A stretch of DNA of 51,446 nt from a virus, in IMG/VR virus record IMGVR_UViG_3300003937_000240, positions 1-51,446 of that record; one strand, written 5' to 3'. The translations under genes and the position numbers were made by a program. Under the pieces are notes generated by a model. That model did not search any database. It was not told the DNA's origin and saw only the letters and a program-made list of their open reading frames with translations. Shown one piece after another: positions 1 to 9,500 of the stretch (within the stretch, counting starts at the first letter, position 1; each line of letters begins with the position of its first letter).

Positions 1-471
1 GATAAAATTGCTAGAGGTGAATATGGATTTAAACTACATGAAGTTCAATTAGATGAAACTGAAATAAAAAAGAATGAAGTATTACCTAATAATTCTTCGG
101 CTGTATCAACTAGACATAGACTATCTGCTAAATTATATGATGTATTAACTGAATCACGTGGTCCACATGGTGAACCAGTACAATACCAAGAAAAATCTTT
201 ATTTTCAGATCTTCATTCACCTAATAATCAAGCTGCTATGAATCAAAAAAGAAGATTATATAATAATACAATTAATGTTACTGGAATGACACCTTCTCCA
301 TATTTAGGAGCAGGTAAATCTACATTATTAGAATTAGGCGCGAGTGAAATATCATATTCTATTTCAGATGGATCATATATTATATCTGATATGAATCATA
401 CTTTTACTGTTAATGCTAGTAATCAAGTAGATTATCTTCAAAGTGTTAAAATGTTAAGAGAGTATGCATAA
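1..471 (+). CDS. Baseplate hub-like protein, C-terminal part (5' end outside window)
   Basis: The frame is open from base 1, so this is the last 156 codons of a gene that starts upstream; the first internal ATG at 238 is not the likely start. The end of the protein holds a segment reading GSYIISDMNHTFTVN followed by LQSVKMLREYA. That resembles the C-terminal end of gp27/gpD-type hub proteins, where a small beta domain presents the ring to the spike. The stop overlaps the start of the gp5-like spike gene (TAATG), the usual hub-spike order in contractile tails. The assignment rests mainly on this context. Another tail-tube-adjacent structural protein is possible. Confidence 0.5.
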   Translation, partial: DKIARGEYGFKLHEVQLDETEIKKNEVLPNNSSAVSTRHRLSAKLYDVLTESRGPHGEPVQYQEKSLFSDLHSPNNQAAMNQKRRLYNNTINVTGMTPSPYLGAGKSTLLELGASEISYSISDGSYIISDMNHTFTVNASNQVDYLQSVKMLREYA

Positions 472-1565
472 TGTACCAATTTGGCGAAGTAAAAGATATT
501 AATGACCCAGAAAAACTCGGAAGAGTAAAGGTAAGTGTATATGGTATTCATGATAATATACCAACATATTCATTGCCATGGTCAAATGTTCTTATGCCTG
601 CAAGTACACCAGCAACATTAGGACATGGTCATTCGGTCAATTTAAAAGCAGAATTATTATGGAAAACAGGAGATCTTCTACCTTGGCCAATAACTACTCC
701 TGCTCCAGAATTCAAAACAATTAATGACGTTGCTGAAGAATATACTTTTAATGCAGGTTCAAATGTGCCAAGAACTGGTGATGTAAGAGAGAAAGGCAGT
801 TTAGTTTGTGGTATATTTTTAGATTCTGCTGCTCAAGAGTTTTTAGTCATAGGAACTTTACCAACAAAATCCCTTGGAGTACATGATAATAATGTAAGAA
901 CAAGAGCTGAAGATGATCCATTTGCTGGTGAGTTAGGTGGACAATATGAACCATTAAGTCCATATAATCCAAAATATCCATATAATCATGTATATGAAAC
1001 AGAGAGTGGACATGTTAAAGAATATGATGATACACCTGGACATGAACGTATAAAAGAAAGACATGCGGGTGGTACTCAATATGAGATAGGACCAGATGGT
1101 TCAAAGGTAGAAAGAATTGTAAGAGATAATTATCAGCTAGTAGCAGGTAATGATACGCTTGAAGTAAAAGGTAATGTTAAAATTATTGTAAGTGGTAATG
1201 CTAATATTGCAGTAGCTAAAGATTTAACTACACAAGTAGGTGGAAATATGTCATCAATAGTTACGGGTAATATGACAGCAGATATTAGTGGAGCAACTAA
1301 TGTAACTAGCGCAGGTGATATGACATTAAAAGTTCCTACTCTAGTAGAATCTACAACTGTATCTGGAGCATGGGCAGATTCAAATAAAAAAATTATTTTA
1401 AATGGTAATGTGGATGTTACTCATACATTAAGAACTAATACTGATTCGGCTGTAACGATACAATCAGATGCAATTAATTTGAATACTCATATTCATACAC
1501 AACCTGATACTGGAGCAGATGATACCTCACAAGGTAATACAAATGGTCCTCAAAATCCAGAATAA
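471..1565 (+). CDS. 5: Baseplate central spike protein, gp5/VgrG-like
   Basis: Central spike of the contractile tail, expected to form a trimeric needle under the baseplate hub. The first roughly 160 residues look like the OB-fold of T4 gp5/VgrG (an N-terminal stretch with DPEKLGRVKV and a later GSLVCGIFLDSA strand pair). The bridge near residues 170-200 contains the gp5/VgrG signature NHVYETESGHVKEYDDTPG and ERIKERHAGG. The C-terminal half is a string of short GN-x-x beta repeats typical of the triple beta-helix, ending in a His-rich tail (HIHTQPDTG). T4 gp5 carries an internal lysozyme domain; at 364 residues there is no room for one here and no lysozyme motif is seen. The start overlaps the upstream stop (TAATG). 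Confidence 0.82.
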   Translation: MYQFGEVKDINDPEKLGRVKVSVYGIHDNIPTYSLPWSNVLMPASTPATLGHGHSVNLKAELLWKTGDLLPWPITTPAPEFKTINDVAEEYTFNAGSNVPRTGDVREKGSLVCGIFLDSAAQEFLVIGTLPTKSLGVHDNNVRTRAEDDPFAGELGGQYEPLSPYNPKYPYNHVYETESGHVKEYDDTPGHERIKERHAGGTQYEIGPDGSKVERIVRDNYQLVAGNDTLEVKGNVKIIVSGNANIAVAKDLTTQVGGNMSSIVTGNMTADISGATNVTSAGDMTLKVPTLVESTTVSGAWADSNKKIILNGNVDVTHTLRTNTDSAVTIQSDAINLNTHIHTQPDTGADDTSQGNTNGPQNPE

Positions 1566-1568
1566 ATG

Positions 1569-1576
1569 TATAAATA
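1569..1576 (+). promoter_or_regulatory. T4-type late promoter octamer TATAAATA
   Basis: An exact TATAAATA lies in the 17-nt gap between the spike gene and the gp25 gene. T4 late promoters use this octamer as an extended -10 element, with the start about 6 nt downstream. That would place +1 at about 1582, one base before the ATG at 1583, giving an essentially leaderless gp25 transcript. Confidence 0.65.
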
Positions 1577-1582
1577 AGATAT

Positions 1583-1981
1583 ATGGCACAGATAGCACGA
1601 CAAGAAACGTATAAAGATTTAGATTTTTCTTTTAAGCAAAATCCTAATACGAATGACGTTGGAATAAAGAAGAACAATGCTGCAGTGATACAAAGCTGTC
1701 TTAATATACTTCGTACAAATCATGGCGAAAGACCATTTGATTATATGTTTGGCGCAAATTTAAGGGCATATCTCTTTGAGAATATGAATAACGTAACAGC
1801 TGCTAATATGTCAACAAGCATTGAAATGGCTTTAATAAATTATGAGCCACGAATACAAGTACTTAATGTAAATGTTCAAACAAAACCTGGGGAAAACTCA
1901 GTTTTCATAACAGTAACCGGTAGAGTAGTATCAACAAATGAAGTAATTGATATTGCTACCACAATAGAGAGATTACGATAA
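1583..1981 (+). CDS. 25: Baseplate wedge protein gp25-like
   Basis: A 132-residue protein of the GPW/gp25 family, the conserved wedge component that in T4 nucleates sheath assembly on the baseplate. It has the family layout: an N-terminal DLDFSF strand, a helix with AAVIQSCLNILRTNHGERPFD, then FGANLRAYLFE and a C-terminal strand pair (PRIQVLNVNVQ). The ExR-type core lies in the HGERPFD region. The length matches T4 gp25. It is followed directly by gp6 (TAATG overlap), as in T4-like phages. A late promoter octamer sits just upstream, with no clear ribosome binding site. Confidence 0.88.
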   Translation: MAQIARQETYKDLDFSFKQNPNTNDVGIKKNNAAVIQSCLNILRTNHGERPFDYMFGANLRAYLFENMNNVTAANMSTSIEMALINYEPRIQVLNVNVQTKPGENSVFITVTGRVVSTNEVIDIATTIERLR

Positions 1982-3864
1982 TGGCAATCGAAAGAAGAAT
2001 TAATGCAAGTCAATTAGATTTTGATCAGATAAAGACAAATCTAGTTGCATACATGAAAGACACAGATACAACGTTTAATGATTATAACTATGATGGCTCT
2101 GCGATGTCAACCATTATTGATGTGTTAGCATATGTAACTCATATCAACTCAATGAATGCAAACTTCGCTTTGAACGAAACATTCCTTGATACGTCACAGC
2201 TAAGAACTTCTGTCGTATCTCATGCTAAGCTATTAGGTTATACTCCTAAATCTATTTCACCTTCAATTGCTTATATTAATGTAAGAATGAATTACGATAC
2301 AAGTGCTACACCATTATGGAATCATGATGGTAGTAATACTGCATTGCCATTAACTATGGCAAGAGGCACTGCATTTAAGACTACTGTTAGTGGTGTTGAT
2401 TATCCAATGTTTGCTTCTAATACATCTACGATTAACTTTGATTCTGGTTGGAACTTTTCTAATATAGCCATCGAGCAAGGTACACTTACATCAGTATCAT
2501 ATACATATCAAAATAATGCATTCGAACAATATATATTACCTCAATCAAATGTAAATACATCTTCGATCAAAGTTACTGTTACCGATTCAGCTGCAACTGA
2601 TGCAACTCGAACATATACTTTAAATACTAACATAGTAAATTTAGATGGCACGAGCGAAGCATATTTCTTAGAAGAAACTCGTGACGGCTTTTATGAAGTT
2701 AAATTTGGTGATAATATTATTGGTAAAAGGCCAGGTAATGGTAATATTGTTAAAATAGAATATTCTTATATTGCATCAGGCTTAGATGTAAACGGTGCTA
2801 CAGTATTTGAATTAACTGGTAATTTGAATGGTAACACAGATGAGACAATCACACTCGTAACACAAGCTACCGGTGGTGCACCAAGAGAAACTAAAGAAGC
2901 TATTAAGTTTAATGCTCCTCTTGCCCATGTAGCACAAAATCGTGCAGTAACACCAGATGATTATAAGTCAATCATTCAAAATGAATTCGGCGATGTCGAT
3001 GCAGTATCGGTATGGGGTGGAGAATCTCATGATGTTCCTGATTATGGTAAAGTATACATTAGTATTAAACCAAAATCATCAGAGACATTAACTGAGGCAC
3101 AGAAAGAAACAATTAAAACGAGTATTCTTAAACCTAAAAACGTTGTAAGTATTACTCCAGTGCTTATTGACCCTGCATACATTTATATTGACTTAGAAAT
3201 ATTCTTTAAATTTAATCCTAACTTAGCTACAGTTACTGCATCAGGTTTAGCAACATCAATAAGGAACACACTAGTGACACATAACACAGACGTATTAAAA
3301 ACATTTGGTGGAGTATTTAGATTATCGAATGTAGCGAAGAAGATTGATGATACAAGTATTTCTATTATATCTAACGTTACACGAGTGAAGATGACTCAAA
3401 AGATTACACCTACACTTGGTACTGCTAAAGCTTATTCACTTAAGTTTAATCAACCATTAACTGATTTAGATGGCACAAGTTCTTCAACAGGTTCTTATGT
3501 AACTTCAAATACATTCACATTTAATGGTACAGCTCAAGCCAAGCTTAAAGACTATTACGACACCGATTCATCGACTCGTATTATTCAAGTGATTGATGCA
3601 GGTGGCTTAGTATTAGATACTAATGCTGGCTCAATAAATGAAACTACAGGTGTAGTTACTCTTACTTCATTTAATGTAACAGCATTGCCTACAGGACAAA
3701 CTACGATCGATGTGACGGTTAAACCAGCTAGTACCGATGTATCGCCCGCAAGAAATGTGTTATTAGATATTAATACTTCAACGGCTACTATCTCAGGTGA
3801 GGTAGATACAATGGCAACTGGTGGTACAACTGCTGGTATTGATTACGAGACAACGAGCGCATAA
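1981..3864 (+). CDS. 6: Baseplate wedge protein gp6-like (baseplate J family)
   Basis: A 627-residue wedge protein; gp6 forms the inner ring that joins wedges around the hub. The N-terminal region (LDFDQIKTNLVAYMKD, then ETFLDTSQLRTSVVSHAKLLGY) is characteristic of gp6/baseplate J proteins. A second hallmark appears near residue 310: AQNRAVTPDDYKSIIQNEFG followed by VDAVSVWGG. The C-terminal 150 residues are Thr/Ser-rich and probably a beta domain specific to this phage group. It lies between the gp25 gene and the next baseplate gene, with one-base stop/start overlaps on both sides, implying translational coupling. Confidence 0.87.
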   Translation: MAIERRINASQLDFDQIKTNLVAYMKDTDTTFNDYNYDGSAMSTIIDVLAYVTHINSMNANFALNETFLDTSQLRTSVVSHAKLLGYTPKSISPSIAYINVRMNYDTSATPLWNHDGSNTALPLTMARGTAFKTTVSGVDYPMFASNTSTINFDSGWNFSNIAIEQGTLTSVSYTYQNNAFEQYILPQSNVNTSSIKVTVTDSAATDATRTYTLNTNIVNLDGTSEAYFLEETRDGFYEVKFGDNIIGKRPGNGNIVKIEYSYIASGLDVNGATVFELTGNLNGNTDETITLVTQATGGAPRETKEAIKFNAPLAHVAQNRAVTPDDYKSIIQNEFGDVDAVSVWGGESHDVPDYGKVYISIKPKSSETLTEAQKETIKTSILKPKNVVSITPVLIDPAYIYIDLEIFFKFNPNLATVTASGLATSIRNTLVTHNTDVLKTFGGVFRLSNVAKKIDDTSISIISNVTRVKMTQKITPTLGTAKAYSLKFNQPLTDLDGTSSSTGSYVTSNTFTFNGTAQAKLKDYYDTDSSTRIIQVIDAGGLVLDTNAGSINETTGVVTLTSFNVTALPTGQTTIDVTVKPASTDVSPARNVLLDINTSTATISGEVDTMATGGTTAGIDYETTSA

Positions 3865-5039
3865 TGTCAAATACTATTGGAAAATATAATATATCTTCAT
3901 ACATCGATGACTTAGTACCAGATCATGTCGAAACTTCGTATCCTGATTTAGTTAATTTTCTTAAGACATATGCATTATATTTAGAACGTTCAAATGATTC
4001 TGCATTCTATCTTAATGCATTAGATATCCAAAGAGATATCGATTATGTAGAAGATCACTTATTAACAGAATTGCAGAACGAAATTGGTATTGCAGTACCA
4101 AGAGATTTCGCTACAGATCCAAGATTATTTTATAAAAGGCTTATAGAGTTCTATATAAGTAGAGGTACACCCGAATCGATCACTTCATTCTTTCGTGTTA
4201 TATACGATGACGAAGTAGAAACATATTTTCCGTTTGTAGATATACTTAATCCATCTGATGGAAATTGGACAGATCAAGCGGCCGCAATTCAAGCCGATAG
4301 ATCTCAGTTTACAGCAACGAATACATTCACAATTAGTGGTACACCAACAGTAACTCCTGCAAATAATGATGATGGCAACGCAGCATTCTTTGATGATGAT
4401 GTTGTATTTGTCAATAACACATATCAAGTTCCAGGTACAGATTATACTGAATCGGTTTATTCTGATACTACTACAAAATATAAATTAACATTTACGAGTG
4501 CATTATCAAATGGCGATGTTATAAGAACATATCCAAAGGGTTTGTTCACGAATAATGATGGATTCTTATCAGATAAAAAGTTTATTCAAGACTCTTATTA
4601 CTATCAGCAGTTCTCATATGTATTAAGAACTGGTGCAAACGTAGCAGATTGGAGTAATGCATTTACAAGATTGATCCATCCAGCAGGATTTAAGTTCTTT
4701 GGCGAGATTGCAATATTAATTAAAGTACTCGATCAAGGAAATACAGCAGCTCAGTACGGTTGGTTAGAAACCGCTGGCGAAATTAACTTTAACATCGGTG
4801 CATTCCAACATGGACCGGTACAATTTAATAGTCATCTATTAGAGAAATCGTATACTCATTTTACTAACGGAAGTTCAGAACTTAGTAAGATAGGTATGCA
4901 AAACCATTGGGAAAACATGAAGTTCCTATATTTAGGACCAAATTCAGATTTTGCTCACTGGACGTTGGAAGATAGTATAAATAACAATATAAGTACACAA
5001 TTCGGAATGGGTGGAGCTAGTTCACTCGTTATTTCATAA
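3864..5039 (+). CDS. Baseplate/tail structural protein (unnamed, gp7-position)
   Basis: A 391-residue protein in the position of T4 gene 7, between gp6 and gp8, but much shorter than T4 gp7 (about 1000 residues). The N-terminal 120 residues are helical and carry DLVPDHVETSYPDLVNFLKT and FYKRLIEFYISRGTPESI, a pattern found in wedge-type proteins of marine T4-like phages. A central beta-rich part follows. The end contains repeated aromatic segments (NHWENMKFLYLGPNSDFAHW). The start overlaps the gp6 stop (TAATG). A structural role is well supported by context; equivalence with gp7 is only inferred. Confidence 0.6.
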   Translation: MSNTIGKYNISSYIDDLVPDHVETSYPDLVNFLKTYALYLERSNDSAFYLNALDIQRDIDYVEDHLLTELQNEIGIAVPRDFATDPRLFYKRLIEFYISRGTPESITSFFRVIYDDEVETYFPFVDILNPSDGNWTDQAAAIQADRSQFTATNTFTISGTPTVTPANNDDGNAAFFDDDVVFVNNTYQVPGTDYTESVYSDTTTKYKLTFTSALSNGDVIRTYPKGLFTNNDGFLSDKKFIQDSYYYQQFSYVLRTGANVADWSNAFTRLIHPAGFKFFGEIAILIKVLDQGNTAAQYGWLETAGEINFNIGAFQHGPVQFNSHLLEKSYTHFTNGSSELSKIGMQNHWENMKFLYLGPNSDFAHWTLEDSINNNISTQFGMGGASSLVIS

Positions 5040-5054
5040 AACAAAGGAAAAGAC

Positions 5055-6581
5055 ATGGCAGCAATAATCACAAGCAAATTTAGACTAGATTCAACGAATA
5101 AGTTCGTTGAGAGTCTTAGTGATAATCAATTCTATATGGCTCTGGGACGGCCTAACGCATGGACAGATGATTCTGTTCCGACAACCCCATATGAAAATGA
5201 CTATACATCACATACTTTATGGGAAAACATGTTCGCCATGAAACGTATTGATGCTACAGACATTGTTCATTGTGCAACAAGGAGATTATGGGTTTCCGGC
5301 ACAACATATATAGAATATGACGATCAAGATACAAACATAGAAGGCAAAGCATATTTTGTTATTTCAGCAAATAACAATGTATATATGTGCTTAAAGGCCG
5401 GAGCAGGCGCAAGTACAACTAACCCAGACGATACAGGTGTTCAAACATCGGGTGTTATCAATCATAGTGGATCAGATGGTTATATATGGAAATACATGTA
5501 TACAGTCCCAACAGCTGATGTAACTAAATTCTTAACAACATCATTTATACCAGTAAGACGTTTAGCAGAAGCTCCAGCTGGTGGTGCAGATAGTGCATTA
5601 ACAAATCAATGGTCAGTGCAAGGCAATGCAGTTGATGGCGCAATCTATAATATGAAGATCACAACTGCGGGAACTGGATATACTTCAGCTCCTACAATAA
5701 CTATTGCAGGTGATGGCGCAAGTGCTGCAGCTACGGCTACAGTATCTGGTGGAGCTATCACAGGTATCACAATGACTAACGTTGGCACAGGATATACTCA
5801 CGCTACTGTTACAGTAACGGGTGGTTCAGGATCTAATGGCGCAGTAAGGCCGGTGATTGGTCCACTTGGTGGGTTTGGAGCAGATCCGACAAATGATCTA
5901 AGAGCACATTATGTTACAATCAATACAGTATTCACTGGCGATGAGTCAGGCGCAATTCCTGATTCAAATGACTTTAGACAAATAGCAGTTGTTAAAAACC
6001 CTATTGAGAAAGCAAATGAGAGTGCGGTAGTTACAGCTACAGGCTCAATGGTTGTAGGTAATTTTTATAAGATCTTAACGATGGGTAATACCACAGATGC
6101 TAATTGGGCAACCGTAGGTTCAACAAGCGGTAATCCAGTTGTTGGAGAAATATTTAAAGCTTTGGCTACAACATTATCAGGTTCAAGTACAGGTACAATC
6201 GCTCAAGTTGCAGAAGCAAGTGCATATAATGTATGTAAGAGTGTAACAATTCCTGCTTCATTATCAAGTACATATGTAGCTGACTTCGCATTTGAAGGCC
6301 ACACTGGTGGTACGGTTGGTGCTAAAGGCATATGTGTAGAATACAATAACACAAGCGGTGTATTACATTATATACAAAATGAATCTACTGGATTTGGTAC
6401 ATTTACTACTTCACATTTGACGAGAGCAACAGGTTCATCAGGTGCAGGTAATCAAATTTCAGCTGTAGGTACACCTTTAATTAACCATCATCAAGGCGAT
6501 GTAATGTTTGTAGAGAATAGAACAGCAACAAGCAGAGGGTCTGGACAAGTAGAAACAATAAGATTAGTAATCGCATTTTAA
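5055..6581 (+). CDS. 8: Baseplate wedge protein gp8-like
   Basis: A 508-residue protein that shares several blocks with T4 gp8, the wedge subunit that dimerises at the baseplate edge. They are the N-terminal ITSKFR motif, a FYMALGRPNAW block, GSDGYIWKYMYTVP in the middle, and a C-terminal GDVMFVENRTA followed by the terminal strand IRLVIAF. It is longer than T4 gp8 (334 residues). The extra length is a Gly/Thr/Ala-rich insert of roughly 170 residues in the second half, with repeated ITITTAGTGYT-like beta motifs, possibly an added exposed Ig- or fibre-like domain. A ribosome binding site (AAAGGA) lies about 8 nt before the ATG. Confidence 0.8.
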   Translation: MAAIITSKFRLDSTNKFVESLSDNQFYMALGRPNAWTDDSVPTTPYENDYTSHTLWENMFAMKRIDATDIVHCATRRLWVSGTTYIEYDDQDTNIEGKAYFVISANNNVYMCLKAGAGASTTNPDDTGVQTSGVINHSGSDGYIWKYMYTVPTADVTKFLTTSFIPVRRLAEAPAGGADSALTNQWSVQGNAVDGAIYNMKITTAGTGYTSAPTITIAGDGASAAATATVSGGAITGITMTNVGTGYTHATVTVTGGSGSNGAVRPVIGPLGGFGADPTNDLRAHYVTINTVFTGDESGAIPDSNDFRQIAVVKNPIEKANESAVVTATGSMVVGNFYKILTMGNTTDANWATVGSTSGNPVVGEIFKALATTLSGSSTGTIAQVAEASAYNVCKSVTIPASLSSTYVADFAFEGHTGGTVGAKGICVEYNNTSGVLHYIQNESTGFGTFTTSHLTRATGSSGAGNQISAVGTPLINHHQGDVMFVENRTATSRGSGQVETIRLVIAF

Positions 6582-6594
6582 ATAGGATAGAGAC

Positions 6595-9500
6595 ATGGCA
6601 ATAGCATTTAACGTAGAACCATATTGGGACGACTTTGAGTCGGTTGCATCGGGCAATACACTCAGCCCTAAAGAACAATATCAAAGGATATTATTTAGAC
6701 CCGGTAAGGCAGTACAAGCTCGAGAATTAACTCAGCTGCAATCATCATTACAACATCAGATCTCTGCTACAGGAGATCATTTATTTAAGGATGGTTCAGT
6801 TGTTGTTCCAGGTGCAGTACACCTACATAATAAAATTGATTATGTAAGATTATCAGCATGTAACACAAGTGCAGTTGCAGACATTGTTGGTACCGAATAT
6901 AGTGATGGTACTAATGTTGCTCGTGTTATTCATGCTACATTAGCTAGCGGCGATGACTCTATTACGTTATTTGTACAATATATTTCAGGTGCAGTATTTG
7001 CTAATAATGCTTCATTAACAGCAACAGGAAGTAAGACAGCCACTGTTGCAAATTCTAATGATGCAAATGGTAAAACTCCAGTAGGATTTGGTTCAATCGT
7101 TTCGATCGAAGATGGTATCTATTATATTAAGAGACACTTCGTTACGGTTAAAGCAAGCACAATTGTTTTAAATAAATATTCTCCTGATGTATCATTTGAT
7201 ATCGGTTTACTCGTAACTGAATCCCTTGTCAGTTCGGGTACCGATTCATCTTTAAACGATAATGCTACGGGCACTCCTAATGAGTCTGCTCCAGGTGCAC
7301 ATCGTTATTCTATTACAGCAGTCTTATCTTCTCAAGCAGTAAATGCATCAAGCGGTAACTTTGTTCTTATTGCTCGATTAGAGTCTGGTGTTATTACTAA
7401 GCATGCGCGCTCAGCTGAGTACAATTTATTAGAACAAGAATTAGCACGTAGAACATTTGACGAATCAGGTAATTACTATGTAAATCCATTTAAAACTCTT
7501 ATTAAAACACATCAAGTCTCAAGCCCTGATGCTACGAAATTAACAGCAGTTGTTGAGCCTTCGAAAGCTTATGTAAGAGGATTTGAGATTGAAACATTAT
7601 CAAATACAAATGTACATTTTGATAGAGCAAGAACATCTGAAGTAGTTGATGATAAACTTGTAGAGATGACTCATAATAACTTTATTGAAGTCACAGCGAT
7701 GACTGGAACTCCTGATATTACCACATTTGGTAGGATATCTATTGAGAATGGCAGTGGTACAGAGATTGGTACATGTCGAGCTCGTTCAATCGAACGTGTA
7801 AGTGGTAATGGTGCAACATCTGCATCAAGATATAGAATACATATATTCGATTTTACCGGTACAATGACAGCAGCTACTCAATTAGATGACAAAGAGGGCA
7901 CCGCGGCAGGAACGGCCTTCGCCGCAACAATCGCGGATAGTGGCGCTGCGACCGCATATAACATCGGCCCTGACAGTTTAGTATATGAGTTACCATATAA
8001 AAGAATTAAAACATTAGACGGAGAAGTTGATGAGTCTGCAGCAGATGATTTTGACTTTACATATAATGTCAATCGTATAGTTGGTAGTGCAACAGTATCA
8101 GGTTCTGGTACAGCTACATTTACTGCATTATCAAGTGGAGAACAATTTGGTTCTAAAGCAGCTAACACAAACTGGATTTTGATTAATGATACTAATGATG
8201 GAGATGGTGGTGAAGAGGTATTAGTAGGTGATATTACTATTAATAACAGTGCAAACCCACCAAGTGTTGTTATTGCTAACTTACCAACATCTGGAGATTT
8301 AGGTGGTGGTGGCAGTGATGGTGCTGTAGGAGATACAGTAAGACTTATCGCTCCAATGATACGTACATTAGGTCAAAAGACTAAGACATTATCTGGAAAT
8401 ACAGCTGTAGCATTTAATGCAGGCACAGATTTTACCGGTACTGGTCAAGCTCTTGGACATGCAGATGTACATGAATTAGTATCAGTTGTTGAGACTTCTG
8501 GTTCTGCTAATGTTACAACCCATTTCGAATTAGATAACGGACAAAGAGATGATTATTATGATGTTGGTCGTATTAAGAAGAAGACTACATCTAATTACAC
8601 AGCAGCAGTAGCACTTACTGTTACATATAAGTATTTCTCACATTCAACGGGAGACTTCTTCTCAGTTGATTCATATACTGGTCAAATAGATTACTCAGCT
8701 ATTCCTAAGCTTGGTGATATAGAATTAAGATCAGCTATTGACTTTAGACCAAGAGTTGGTAATGCTGGAGGTAACTTTACAGGAACCGGTGCTATAACAG
8801 CAGTTGCTCCAGTAAGATTCTCTCAGTTCTCAACTAATATACAATATTACTTACCAAGAATAGATAAGATATATCTTGATTCTAAGGGTGTATTTGGCGT
8901 TGCGCCGGGTGTACCGGCCGTTTTCCCGGTCGAGCCTGAAATTCCTACGGATTCTATGCATTTATATACGTTAAGCATTCCTGCATATACATTAACTCCT
9001 GACGAAGTTACAGTTAAATTTATTGACCAACGTAGATATACTATGCGTGATATAGGTCGTATCGATAAGAGAATAAGTCAAATAGAATACTATTCAGTAC
9101 TATCATTCTTAGAAGCTGAAGCACAGAATAAACAAATATTAGATGGAAGTAATAATCCAAGATTTAAATCAGGTTATTTAGTAGATGCATTCTCAAATAC
9201 AAGAATGTCAAACTCTGGTTCGTCAGAGTATAGAGCTTCAATTGATATACCTAATAGAATACTGAGACCTCCATTTGCGGCTGGTAATGCTCCATTAGAA
9301 TATGTTCCTGGTTCATCTGCTACTCAAAAGACAGGTGATTTACTTACATTACCATATACTACAAATACAACTGCTAGTAATGTGATATCGCAGACACAAT
9401 ATTCTGGTCAAATCAACGTTAATCCATATGATGTATTTAACTGGACTGGTTCAATGACACTTACACCATCATCTGATGAGTGGAGAGATATTGATCGTAG

